Assembly: GCA_963920525.1 (NCBI GenBank)
Contig: OY986438.1
Coordinates: forward strand, 49,949,288 to 50,013,287
Direction: 5' to 3'
From: Dichetophora obliterata
Taxonomy: Eukaryota > Arthropoda > Insecta > Diptera > Sciomyzidae
DNA length: 64,000 nt
Shown: positions 22,550-33,800 of the stretch, piece by piece
Position numbering within the stretch: the first letter of the stretch is position 1
How the letters are laid out: each line of letters begins with the position of its first letter
The notes under the pieces: model-generated
Database searches by the model: none
Seen by the model: the letters and a program-made list of their open reading frames with translations, nothing else
Told to the model about the DNA's origin: nothing
Program-made: the position numbers and the translations under genes

Positions 22550-23217
22550 TTAAAAGTGACTCTCCCACTGACCTCCCTAAGACCTCGTAGCAAACTATTT
22601 CACAACCTAATGCCGTTGATGAAAAAAAAACAAGTGGTATGTGCTTAGCGGAAAATGCCTCGGAACTGTCATGAGTTTATCATACAAATACTCAGGTGTT
22701 TTATCATAAATTAACTTATAAAGGTAAATGCAGTTTCTCGCCTTAAGATAAGTAATTATATCACAACCAAGTATTGCATTTCGGAAACTGGAAAGACGAT
22801 CATGTTTTTGAAGACCATAAACATAACGCGTGGCATAATTAAACGAAATTTGAAGTTTTAACTGGGAAGAAGAATCCTGTTTACTTTATACTATTTCAGA
22901 AAAAGTTATAACAGATAATACAGTTGAATTACCAACTCACGCCTAATATCAATTGGTGTTACACTGGCAGACAATCTTAGGTTGCGCAAAACATAATACA
23001 TTTTACTTACTACACTATTAACATGGTCCACACATGACAGAGGAGAATTTAAATGGAAGCCTAGATTCACAATTTTCGACACAACAATTAGCTTATTAGA
23101 TCCAATAAACAAATCAGGAACATCATTTAAACAAGACTTAACCTTACAAACAGGGAGAACATATGACTTGGAAGAATTAAGTATAAGATCATTGTTTCTA
23201 GCCCATTCATTGACATT
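22550..23217 (-). pseudogene. LINE-1 RT C-terminal segment
   Basis: Continues LINE-1 downstream of the LINE-2 insertion. It reads through VNEWARN, KSYVLPVCK, VPDLFIGSNKLIVVSKIVNL and RNLRLSASVTPIDIRREL, then after a frame change RYVYGLQKHDRLSSFRNAIL, ARNCIYLYKL and INGIRLW. Each block aligns with LINE-A (for example RNLRLSADYTPVDTRR there). Disrupted by a stop after QLYYLL at about 22906 and by further frame changes. Confidence 0.8.
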
Positions 23218-23225
23218 TTTTTTTT

Positions 23226-23960
23226 ATTCGCCCGGAGGTATGAATCTTCCAAAGATACGTATAAACCCGACCTATACGCATGCATGATTTACATTCTAGA
23301 TCCTGCCCGGATCAGCCGGGACAGACAAAATGCACCTACGTACCAAAACATACTCCCTATTGGCAATTAGGATTTTCCACTAAGCACATTAATTGGCTTT
23401 TCAGCGGAATTTAAAAATTAAATATATATTCAACGCGTATTTAAGTATATTTAATTCCAAATAAATAAGCAACATCGAATGAAATTATAGTGATTATCAA
23501 TTTAAGGTACTCGAAAAACAATCCTGATTTCAAAAATAATCCAAAACCCCATACCCATTTTAACTGGTTTGCGGCCATTGTCCAACCCAAGTACCTACGT
23601 GGAAATGAGACAAATCTCATATCCGCCAGATCAAAATCCCAATTAGTTGGATATGCATTTGGGCCAACGCAGGCATAAACTTGTGTGGAAAAGAGATATA
23701 CTCTGGCACACCAATCCAGGTGATATTGTGAGTTCAGACTAATTCGAAATCAGGAAGCCACGTGAGCACGTAAATCACAATTCGATTTAAAATTAAAATA
23801 TTGAATAATTAAATAGTAAGTTTTAAAAACGATTCATATTTGATGGTGCTTACTTTATAAAACATAATATCGAAACAAAAAGGAGAAACAGATCAATCTC
23901 AATTACCGATAGTATATTGTTATGAAACTGCGTTAGATGGATGAAGGATGAAGTTAAATT
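23226..23960 (-). other. 3' region of LINE-2, or an unidentified insert
   Basis: Non-coding DNA between the ORF2 stop and the poly(A). It includes less AT-rich stretches near 23270-23330 and 23560-23760 and a 62-codon plus-strand frame I do not recognise. The simplest reading is an unusually long 3' UTR. A separate small insertion within it cannot be excluded. Confidence 0.4.
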
Positions 23961-23963
23961 TAT

Positions 23964-26820
23964 TTAATTATTTAAATGTAATATAATTTTCCGTTTTAAG
24001 ACGTCTACCGAATCAGAAAAATTAATCATGTTGAAGTTATCATTGAAATCATGGCACATACATCGCAAAGGTTCATGAAGAGCGTTATTAGAATTGCACT
24101 GACTCAACTTGAAAAACAGAAAATGTCTAGTTCCTCTCCTTGGGACGTTAAAATTTAGAGCTGAGATGAGATATTCCGAATTAATCTCGCCATGAAGTAA
24201 TTTATACAGAAACATGACATTAAGCATCATTCTTCTGCTTCTTAGGGAAGGTAGTAAAATAATCTTAAGGCGTATTTCATACGATGGAAGCATAATATTG
24301 GGGTTCCAACGACTATGATGTAAAGTAAAAAGTAAAAACTGTTTTGGAACGGATTCTATGGCGTCGAAGTAGACATTATATTGTGGGTTCCATATAACTG
24401 ATGCACATTCAATAATTGGCCTTACGAGAGAGGTATATAATAATTTAGTAGTAAAGGCATCACTGAATTCTTTAGCCCATCTTTTAATGAAACCAAGGAC
24501 TCCTCTTGCCTTATTTATCACCATATTAACGTGGAGATTGAAGCGAAGTTTTGAATCCATAATAACACCAAGATCGAGAAAACTGGAAACTTTTTCTAAG
24601 TCAGTGTTATTTATAGTGTAATTTATGTTATTAGCAGATCTTCGCGAAAATGTCATTTGCTTACATTTTTTTAAGTTGAGATTTAATATATTTAAGCTAC
24701 ACCAGTCCACAAGTCTATTTAGATCAGATTGTAAAAGATGTCGTTCTTCGGGTGATTTGTAACAAAGAAAAAGTTTCACGTCATCAGCGTACATTAAGTG
24801 TGCATTAAGTGTTTTATTACCGAAGGAAGATCATTAATGAATAGTAAAAACAAAACCGGTCCAAGATGACTGCCCTGAGGAACGTCAGAAGTGACCGAAA
24901 TACTTTTTGAAAGAGAATTCTTATATAAAACCTTTTGAGTACGTCTAGATAAATACGAATTTATCCAATTTAATATTGTGACAGGAAACCCAATAAGGTG
25001 GAGTTTTTTCAACAGAAGATTATGATTAACACTGTCGAAGGCTTTGCTAAAGTCCGTATAAATAACATCAGTCTGTAGTCCCAAAGTAAAACCATTTATA
25101 ACACGCGTAGTAAACTCTAAGAGGTTTGTTGTAGTGGACTTACCCTTCAGAAAACCATATTGAAAGACAGAAAGAAGACACGGAGTGGGTTAATTGATCA
25201 GTTATGATTTTCTCAAATAACTTAGGGATTGCACTTAATTTTGCAATTCCTCGATAGTTAGAAACATGTATCTTGGAGCCAGATTTATGAAGGGGTATAA
25301 TATAAGAATCCTTCCATATAAAATAATAGGAAAATAACCACTATGCAAGGAAATATTAAAAATTTTTGCTAGAGGAGTACACAGGTTTGTAGCACATTGC
25401 TTTAAAATACAGATCGGAATTTCATCAGGGCCGGTCATAAAAGAGGATTTTACTTGTAGAAGATAACACATAACTATATTTGGGTCTATTACAGGAGTTT
25501 CAAAAGAAGAGTTAACTGGCGGGAGAAAAGGATACACCGTGCTTGTATTAAATGGTATATCGGAGTAAGTTGATTTAAAGAAGTTTACAAACATGTTAGA
25601 AATTACATTGTCACAGGATGATTCTTCCTGACTGAATTTCATAAGGGGTGGAAGGCTGGAGGCTTTACGTTTTGAGTTAACAAAACTATAGAAAAGTTTT
25701 GGACACTCTTGAGATTCCAAATTCTCTTGAATTGAGATTTTATGTTGATTAAATAAGCAGAATAGCATTGTTTATTTAATAGTTGATATCTATAACGACA
25801 GGAAGAATAGGAAGCAAAGTCTAAACTAGAACCAGATATTTTGTATATTTTAAATAAACGTTTTTTTTAATTTTTTAGTGCCTTTATATCATATGTTAGC
25901 CAAGGTGGGTTTAAAGGATTGGCGCAACACCTTTTTTTTGGGACGGACAATAAGAAACACCTTTGCAGAGTATCATTGAAAAACTGTACTGAAGATTCGA
26001 CGTCATAATATGAATATGATGTTCCGCTAGTAAAAATTGGAGACCAATCAGTCTGCGAAAGTAAGGAACTAAGTTCTACATAGTCCGTTTTTTAAAATTA
26101 TAAACTTTTTTATTTCGCGCATCAACAGTTACATTATCTTCTTTTTCGTGTGAGAGTAAAACTGTTATTTCAAGACTTGGATGATGTACATCTTCTGGAA
26201 GAGATACGGGACTCGAACAATGGAGATTAACAGTAGTGCATCTATCTACAAATACAAGGTCTATGGTTCTGTGGTTTATATTTAAAATATCATTGACTTG
26301 TTGAAAACACAGATCAGATAACTTATCTAAGAAAATATTTATACAATCACTATTGGAAACAAGTGTAAGAAATGAAGAATCGTCTGACGATCTCCAAGTC
26401 ACAAAATATAGGTTAAATTCACCCAGCACAATAAGAACGTCTTTATTTTTTAACAAATTACGAACTTTTTCGATGGCGTGCTAATGTTTTAAATAAATTT
26501 GTTAAGTCACATTTAGGAGGAATGTTAAAGCAGGTGACATAAATAATACTATTATTTAATTTAACTGCAATACAAATGAACTCAATGTCACTGGTGTCAA
26601 GAATTGTCAATTCTTCAGATACAAGCGAGTTTTGAACAGCTATCAAAACACCACCACCGATCTTATCATGACGATCTTTACGAAAAATTTGATATTTATT
26701 GCACATTATTTCAAAATTTAAGATATTAGAGCGAAGCCAAGTCTCTGTAAAAATTATAATGTTATATTCGAAATCAAAACTGTTTATGAAAATATCGGAA
26801 AGTTTGGAGTTAAGACATTT
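23964..26820 (-). pseudogene. LINE-2 ORF2: endonuclease and reverse transcriptase
   Basis: Endonuclease: TETWLRS-like start near 26750, KIGGGVLIAVQNSL (26650), VLIVLGEFNLYF (the usual GDFN has become GEFN) and VHHPSLEI (26170). RT: FMTGPDEIPICILKQCA (25430), a YGFLKGKSTTTN-like segment (about 25160), YTDFSKAFDSVNH (motif A, 25050), VPQGSHLGPVLFLLFINDL (motif B, 24880) and MYADDVKLF (motif C, 24790). The C-terminus has LGVIMDSKLRFN, GFIKRWAKEFSD, LYTSLVRPIIECASVIWNP and LPSYEIRL, ending LNN stop at 23964. The RT catalytic residues are intact. Frames change near 24794, 25100-25235, 25800-26076 and 26458, so it is inactive. No RNase H. Confidence 0.85.
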
Positions 26821-27090
26821 TGGTACACAAGCTCTAATTTAGACTTGCGTTTTATTAATCGTTTCTTGGATGAGATTCAGGGCTATTTCGGGGACGCGGC
26901 AAATGTCCAACATTTAGCGGTCATGGATTGCTTTTAAATTCAAATTCGCGTGTTAAGCGGTCAAAAGTTTACATCAACTACAGAATTAAATAAATTTTCC
27001 GGAACTGTTAATCTAAAAGAAGTAATCAATCTTACATTTGAATATTTGAATTTATGAACCGAAAGATGTAAGGAACAATTCAACTGTGAT

Positions 27091-27311
27091 TTAATGAAAA
27101 AAATCTATATCAACCTCTGTTGTATCTGCAGCTAAGCGAGAAGCAAAGATTGATTTAGTTGGTGGAATTGCAATTATTGGCTTAGGTGGAACAGAAACCT
27201 GAGAAGTAAGAGGAACAACCTGGGAATCGACCAAAGTTGGTGAAAGAGAAACAGTTAGGGCATTAGACATGACTGGCAATGAAGGTGGAGGTGCCAGCAT
27301 ATCAGTTTGAA
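27091..27311 (-). pseudogene. LINE-2 ORF1 C-terminal remnant
   Basis: Frame containing TKSIFASRLAADTTEVDIDF, which resembles the last domain of insect LINE ORF1 proteins (the FVSRL...TTxxD pattern). Translation stops just after a run of T near 27100. Shifting by one base there continues into KSQLNCS, SFRLTVPENLFNSVVDVNF and PLNTRI, so the stop looks like a one-base slip in a homopolymer. ORF1 proteins of this kind bind the element's RNA. The N-terminal part is lost to 5' truncation. Confidence 0.6.
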
Positions 27312-27315
27312 ACAT

Positions 27316-28644
27316 ATTCTTGATGTTTTTATTCAACCTGCATCTAAAGTCATCAATGAGGCCAGTTCTACGTGAAAGAAACAACTGGACATCATCAGCG
27401 TATGCGTGAACAGTAGCAGTATTACAAACAGAAAAAATGTCTTTTAAAAACATAGAAAACAGAAGTATAGAACTCTGAGGGACACCACTTAAGACGGTCT
27501 TGTACCCTGACAACAATTGACCAATTTTGACATTATGAAACCTACTGCACAAGTAGCTGGACATTAAATGACCGGCATCTTTGACAGAAACCAAACAATT
27601 ACTTAAGCTTACGATACAATATTTGCTGATTTACTTTATCAAAAGCTTTCGAGAAATCTAACAAGCACAATAGACCCCTCGTCATAATGTGGCCGTATAT
27701 CATCAATTATCTTAACAACCTCAGACGAACAACTATGCCTAGCACGAAAACCAGATTGAAACGGAAATAATAGGTTATTATTGACTAAGTATTTTGTAAT
27801 TTGTTGAGTCATAAGTTTTTCACAAATTTTTGCTAACGGTGAAAGGATACTTATAGGTCTAAAATCATTGGGACCAGATGGATTTTACTTCTTTGCTATT
27901 CGAAGAACAGTGGCAAATTTTCATAAGCCAGGGAACGATGACGGCATAAAACATGAATTAATAAAGTGAGTAAGAGGGCTTATAATGTGGGGCAGTAAGA
28001 TTTTAATAAATTTTATGGGAATACCATCAGCAGCCATTGCATTTGACTTGATTTGCAACAAACATTTACCTACATCAAGCTCAACCACTGGGGAAAAATT
28101 AAAGGTTTGACCCAAGAAAGGATTTAAAGTATTACTATTACCAGAAGCTGAAGCAGCGTTATCAGTATAAAAACAGTTTTAAACTTCAGGATCTAGAAGA
28201 CTTTCAACTTTGTTTTTGTTGCTTACTCCAAGGCTTTTGATGTTATTCAAAAGCATTTTACTTGGAAGAGAAATCTTACGTTTGTTGGAATAAAAGCGCG
28301 TTTTAGCTTGTCTAGTTGCAAGGACGGCTTCATTCCTCGCCATTCTATAAGGTTCCCAGTTCACTTCAGAGAGGTTTAGGCGCCAAGTATTACGTAACTT
28401 GTTTCTTTTTTTAATGACAGACAGGACATGCTGGGAAAACCAGGGACACGAACTTTTTTTTATCCTACAACTACATACAGGAACATGTTTATCAAACAGA
28501 AATGAAAAGAAAGCTTATCATTAATATTGTGTTGGAGCCAACAGTCATTAAACGATAACAAGGACACATCACGGAAGAGAGACGGATAATTTATATTCTT
28601 AAAATGTTGATAAGAAAAAGTTTTTGGGACAACTAAGCGAGACA
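27316..28644 (-). pseudogene. LINE-1 middle segment: linker and RT core
   Basis: Starts with SRLVVPKTFSYQHFKN right after the LINE-3 insertion, then the endonuclease-RT linker (CPWFSQHVL, NWEPYRMARNEAVLATRQAK). RT begins with AADGIPIKFIKILLPHI (28030) and LTHFINSCF. Further on come LAKICEKLMTQQITKYL and FQSGFRARHSCSSEVV, then motif A split by a one-base shift (LLDFSKAFDKVNQ in the next frame, about 27630), motif B as GVPQSSIL (the usual G-S replaced by S-S) and AYADDVQLFL (motif C, 27400). Several stops. The RT continues at 23217 beyond LINE-2. Confidence 0.8.
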
Positions 28645-29810
28645 GCGAGACAGCGAGACAACTAAGGCAGTCAGACTCAGAGAGTCGTACAACTGGCGAA
28701 ATAGACCATATGGACACAGCAACATTCTTAATCCGCTACCTCGGGAACTGCTTCCTGGAAAAACGGAATACGACACTCCCAAACTCGACTTCACGAAATC
28801 CTTTACAACCAAGTTTCCCACCAGGGTGGAATGGCGCAATGGGGGAATCGATCTAGCCTTCGATGTGTCCTTTTACACGGATGGCTCCAAGGTGGAGTGC
28901 GGAGTGGGAGCGGGCATATACTCTGAGAAACTGGGGGTGGCGGACTCGTTTCGTCTACCAAACTCAGCCAGCGTCTTTCAGGTCGAGCTTTTTGCGATAA
29001 GAGAAGATTGTCGCACCTTAAGGAGAGCTAACACCAACCACCTTAACGCAGCTATTCTGACGGATAGCCAAGCTGCCGTTAAATCTTTAGCTGCGATCAG
29101 TACCAACTCCAAACTGGTAAGGCAGTGTAAGGATGAACTGGCCCGGCTAAGTCACCAACTTAGCATTACCATAATCTGGGTTCCCGGCCATAGGAACATT
29201 TATGGTAATGAAAAGGCGGATGAATTGGCCAGGCGGGGTTCTTCCCTTGACGTTTCCAGAGCGGAACCAGTCGAAGTTCTACTGAACACAGTCAAGGGAG
29301 GAATTCGTTCTTACTACTTAACCTTAGCCGGTCGTAGATGGAGAGAACTACCAACCTGCAGCACATCAAGAAAAATATGGCCCCTTTACAATATAGGCAG
29401 AACTCAACAGATGCTCTCAAAGCCCCGGAGCGACATAGCCAGATTAACGGCTATTATTACGGGTCACTGGTGCATCGGAGTTCATGCCGAGAGAATCGGA
29501 CTACCTTTCAACACCCACTGTCGCAGCAGCGATGACCCAAATGAAAAAGAAACACTAACACACTTTCTGTGCACCTGCCCGGCCCTGGCCAGGTCCAGAC
29601 TAACAACGCTTGGCAGGCCCCTCCTCAGCAACCTAGAGGAACTCTCAACAACAAAAATTAACAACGTTCATCGATCGCACCGGATGGTTATAACCTAGCA
29701 GTGCGCTGCCCAGTCAACCAACAGAAACACGAGGTTATGGTATCAAAACGGCTCACTAGAGCTACTTGGATCCTACTTGCATGTAGAATCGCCATCTAAA
29801 CCAACCAACC
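28645..29810 (+). mobile_element. LINE-3: RNase H-type LINE fragment inserted in LINE-1
   Basis: Opposite orientation to its host. The target duplication AAGCGAGACA is present at 28635-28644 and 29811-29820, with an extra GCGAGACAGCGAGACA at the 5' junction. It is 5'-truncated to the region after the RT. The 3' end has no poly(A); it ends in TAAACCAACCAACC, a short AACC repeat tail. Clearly less AT-rich than everything around it. Confidence 0.9.
28661..29698 (+). CDS. LINE-3 RNase H and C-terminal zinc-knuckle region (5' truncated)
   Basis: Open frame running in from the truncated 5' end (TKAVRLRESYNWRN) to the stop at 29698; no real start codon belongs to it. RNase H domain: SFYTDGSKVECGVGAGIYS with the first catalytic Asp, SVFQVELFAIRED with the Glu, AAILTDSQAAVKSL with the second Asp, and WVPGHRNIYGNEKADELARR with the last Asp and conserved His. 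The C-terminus has ITGHWCIGVHAERIG and ETLTHFLCTCPALARSR, the Cys/His-containing tail common in I/LOA/R1-type LINEs. All RNase H catalytic residues are present and the frame is uninterrupted over 340 codons, so this is the youngest or best-preserved LINE piece here. It lacks endonuclease and RT, so it cannot transpose alone. Confidence 0.88.
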   Translation, partial: TKAVRLRESYNWRNRPYGHSNILNPLPRELLPGKTEYDTPKLDFTKSFTTKFPTRVEWRNGGIDLAFDVSFYTDGSKVECGVGAGIYSEKLGVADSFRLPNSASVFQVELFAIREDCRTLRRANTNHLNAAILTDSQAAVKSLAAISTNSKLVRQCKDELARLSHQLSITIIWVPGHRNIYGNEKADELARRGSSLDVSRAEPVEVLLNTVKGGIRSYYLTLAGRRWRELPTCSTSRKIWPLYNIGRTQQMLSKPRSDIARLTAIITGHWCIGVHAERIGLPFNTHCRSSDDPNEKETLTHFLCTCPALARSRLTTLGRPLLSNLEELSTTKINNVHRSHRMVIT

Positions 29811-29820
29811 AAGCGAGACA

Positions 29821-30560
29821 AATTGTCATTTAACGTGCACAAAATCAGATCGTGATCAGAGACAAAACACAATTGATTGAAAAAAAAAACGACAGATGGA
29901 TCAGAAACAATAAAATAGTCAAAAAGACTAGGAGTTGTGTTATTGGAGAAGTGAGTAGGCATAGAATCATTTACAACAGACAATCCTAAGGAAGATATGT
30001 TGTTTTACAATAATTGTTTAGGCAGTTTGTTAAAAATAAGATATGTTAAAACCACCACACAGTAAAATAACGTCATAATCAAGAATAATATTTGATAATA
30101 CAGAAAATAATGGCTCAACAGAGAAACATTTATTAGGATTATACACATACGAAACTATAACCTTATTGTTGTTGTCTGATACACATATATTGATTACATT
30201 CAGTACCTGATCCACAAGAACGACTGACAACGCTAGCATTAAGGCCATTTTTGCAATATATCAGAAGTCCCCACCCTTTTTGTCATATCGGTTGTTTCTA
30301 AAAAGTTTATAACTAGGAATACTGCAGAAAACATCACTGATATCGCTACAAACCCAATTTTCCGAAATGCATGTAATGTCAACTAAAGAGTTTTCAAATA
30401 TATACCTAATATAGTCCAGCTTAGCCATGTTTAAACTAGGAGCATTAAAGTGAATGATATTGAGTCCACTGCGTTGTATACACAAAACCTGGATTAATAT
30501 TTTTTGATTTTCATCAGCACCAGAAGGTGTTAAGCTAGAGTTGGACGTAAGAAGAATCAA
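29821..30560 (-). pseudogene. LINE-1 N-terminal segment: apurinic-type endonuclease
   Basis: Reads NIIHFNAPSLNMAKLDYIR, VDITCISENW (catalytic Glu region), then after frame changes IVSYVYNPNKC and VILLCGGFNISYF, where the usual GDFN is GGFN and a catalytic Asp is lost. It continues with PTHFSNNTTPSLFDYFIVS and LCFVSDHDLILCTLNDNL (SDH motif intact). It stops at the LINE-3 insertion and resumes at 28644. The endonuclease nicks target DNA in active elements; this copy cannot be active. Confidence 0.8.
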
Positions 30561-30595
30561 AGAGAGAGAGCAAAGAGAGAAAAAATAAAATAGAG

Positions 30596-30803
30596 AGATT
30601 AAGAAGATAATGAAGAAAAGGTTTTAGTCTTAATAAAGTGTACCTTTATAAAATTATTACTTCTATAGTAGCTTTTAACCAAACTTTGGCAGTAAATTAT
30701 CCTCAAAGTTGGAAAAATTGGAAAAAAGTTAAAAATGTTAAGTTTAGCCGATTATAACTCAAAAAGTTCTTTCTATAGTTCTTAAGTTATGGTCATCTTT
30801 TGA
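30596..30803. other. Sequence between LINE-1 and the palindromic array
   Basis: AT-rich; no frame. Might be the inner part of the element whose outer end lies at 34505. Confidence 0.35.
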
Positions 30804-33800
30804 AATTTTTATTTTTTGACTTTATATGATTTAAATACAAATTCTAAATGTTTGATAGTTTAAATCATACTTGATTTTAAATACAAATTCTAGTTGTTTG
30901 ACAGTTTAAAATCGTTTATCGAGCTTAAGGTCAAAGTTAGAAACAATTAATTGTTCTAACGAATTTTTCTAAAGAAACAACAACAACAACAAAGTTTTTT
31001 CAATATGAAAGGAAAAAAACCACTAGCAAATTGATTTTATTGTACAATTTCTGCGTGCTAAACGCGTCATCAGAAATCTTTGTGATTGCCCGTGCAAGCG
31101 CGTAGACGCACTGCACCATCGGGGCGATGAGATTTTGAAGCTTCAATTTCTCATTTTTTCCCTTAATTTCATAATGCCACATTTGTTGTTGTATTTCTGT
31201 TTTACTTTAGTTTCTATGCCTATATTATATGTAGTCCAACAGCCTGCTGGAATTCTGCACTAACAAAGCATGTTTACTGAAGTTGTTTTTAGAATTTTTG
31301 CTGATTTTGTTTTTCAGCTGTTTCCGTTTGGTCGAGCTCTACCATTTGATTAAAGTTTTTTCCTAAATGACCTCTATGTTTATTATGTTGACTTTATATG
31401 ATTTAAATACAAATTCTAAATGTTTGATAGTTTAAATCATACTTGATTTTAAATACAAATTCTAGTTGTTTGACAGTTTAAAATCGTTTATCGAGCTTAA
31501 GGTCAAAGTTAGAAACAATTAATTGTTCTAACGAATTTTTCTAAAGAAACAACAACAACAACAAAGTTTTTTCAATATGAAAGGAAAAAAAACCACTAGC
31601 AAATTGATTTTATTGTACAATTTCTGCGTGCTAAACGCGTCATCAGAAATCTTTGTGATTGCCCGTGCAAGCGCGTAGACGCACTGCACCATCGGGGCGA
31701 TGAGATTTTGAAGCTTCAATTTCTCATTTTTTCCCTTAATTTCATAATGCCACATTTGTTGTTGTATTTCTGTTTTACTTTAGTTTCTATGCCTATATTA
31801 TATGTAGTCCAACAGCCTGCTGGAATTCTGCACTAACAAAGCATGTTTACTGAAGTTGTTTTTAGAATTTTTGCTGATTTTGTTTTTCAGCTGTTTCCGT
31901 TTGGTCGAGCTCTACCATTTGATTAAAGTTTTTTCCTAAATGACCTCTATGTTTATTATGTTGACTTTATATGATTTAAATACAAATTCTAAATGTTTGA
32001 TAGTTTAAATCATACTTGATTTTAAATACAAATTCTAGTTGTTTGACAGTTTAAAATCGTTTATCGAGCTTAAGGTCAAAGTTAGAAACAATTAATTGTT
32101 CTAACGAATTTTTCTAAAGAAACAACAACAACAACAAAGTTTTTTCAATATGAAAGGAAAAAAAAACCACTAGCAAATTGATTTTATTGTACAATTTCTG
32201 CGTGCTAAACGCGTCATCAGAAATCTTTGTGATTGCCCGTGCAAGCGCGTAGACGCACTGCACCATCGGGGCGATGAGATTTTGAAGCTTCAATTTCTCA
32301 TTTTTTCCCTTAATTTCATAATGCCACATTTGTTGTTGTATTTCTGTTTTACTTTAGTTTCTATGCCTATATTATATGTAGTCCAACAGCCTGCTGGAAT
32401 TCTGCACTAACAAAGCATGTTTACTGAAGTTGTTTTTAGAATTTTTGCTGATTTTGTTTTTCAGCTGTTTCCGTTTGGTCGAGCTCTACCATTTGATTAA
32501 AGTTTTTTCCTAAATGACCTCTATGTTTATTATGTTGACTTTATATGATTTAAATACAAATTCTAAATGTTTGATAGTTTAAATCATACTTGATTTTAAA
32601 TACAAATTCTAGTTGTTTGACAGTTTAAAATCGTTTATCGAGCTTAAGGTCAAAGTTAGAAACAATTAATTGTTCTAACGAATTTTTCTAAAGAAACAAC
32701 AACAACAACAAAGTTTTTTCAATATGAAAGGAAAAAAAACCACTAGCAAATTGATTTTATTGTACAATTTCTGCGTGCTAAACGCGTCATCAGAAATCTT
32801 TGTGATTGCCCGTGCAAGCGCGTAGACGCACTGCACCATCGGGGCGATGAGATTTTGAAGCTTCAATTTCTCATTTTTTCCCTTAATTTCATAATGCCAC
32901 ATTTGTTGTTGTATTTCTGTTTTACTTTAGTTTCTATGCCTATATTATATGTAGTCCAACAGCCTGCTGGAATTCTGCACTAACAAAGCATGTTTACTGA
33001 AGTTGTTTTTAGAATTTTTGCTGATTTTGTTTTTCAGCTGTTTCCGTTTGGTCGAGCTCTACCATTTGATTAAAGTTTTTTCCTTTCATTTAGAGGTCAT
33101 TTAGGAAAAAACTTTAATCAAATGGTAGAGCTCGACCAAACGGAAACAGCTGAAAAACAAAATCAGCAAAAATTCTAAAAACAACTTCAGTAAACATGCT
33201 TTGTTAGTGCAGAATTCCAGCAGGCTGTTGGACTACATATAATATAGGCATAGAAACTAAAGTAAAACAGAAATACAACAACAAATGTGGCATTATGAAA
33301 TTAAGGGAAAAAATGAGAAATTGAAGCTTCAAAATCTCATCGCCCCGATGGTGCAGTGCGTCTACGCGCTTGCACGGGCAATCACAAAGATTTCTGATGA
33401 CGCGTTTAGCACGCAGAAATTGTACAATAAAATCAATTTGCTAGTGGTTTTTTTTCCTTTCATATTGAAAAAACTTTGTTGTTGTTGTTGTTTCTTTAGA
33501 AAAATTCGTTAGAACAATTAATTGTTTCTAACTTTGACCTTAAGCTCGATAAACGATTTTAAACTGTCAAACAACTAGAATTTGTATTTAAAATCAAGTA
33601 TGATTTAAACTATCAAACATTTAGAATTTGTATTTAAATCATATAAAGTCAACATAATAAACATAGAGGTCATTTAGGAAAAAACTTTAATCAAATGGTA
33701 GAGCTCGACCAAACGGAAACAGCTGAAAAACAAAATCAGCAAAAATTCTAAAAACAACTTCAGTAAACATGCTTTGTTAGTGCAGAATTCCAGCAGGCTG

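Larger units (their letters stand above)
23216..27315 (-). mobile_element. LINE-2: 5'-truncated LINE inserted in LINE-1
   Basis: About 4.1 kb on the same strand as its host. It contains the C-terminus of ORF1, an ORF2 with endonuclease and RT, a 3' region of about 740 bp, and a 10-base poly(A) (T-run at 23216-23225) at the junction with LINE-1. Its 5' end is truncated inside ORF1. Only a few bases (AAT) could be a target duplication, so the insertion may have been blunt or accompanied by a small deletion. It is broken by several stops and frameshifts but in better shape than LINE-1, in keeping with being the later arrival. Confidence 0.85.
22218..30595 (-). mobile_element. LINE-1: long LINE copy split by LINE-2 and LINE-3
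   Basis: A Jockey/CR1-type element read right to left: endonuclease (30560-29821), linker and RT N-terminus (28644-27600), RT core (27594-27316), RT C-terminus (23217-22550), then a 3' UTR ending in an AAATAAATAAA-type tail at about 22218. Two insertions separate the pieces. Removing 23216-27315 joins the reading frame so that alignment to LINE-A is continuous with no residue gained or lost at the joint. Removing 28645-29820 restores the frame through an SRL-VVP junction. No ORF1 was identified; the left-over 5' end near 30560-30595 is AG-rich. Decayed by frameshifts and stops. Confidence 0.85.

Noticed and set aside
25800..26075. A gene between the LINE-2 ORF2 pieces
   Set aside because: Weak remnants of the endonuclease-RT linker only; no independent frame.
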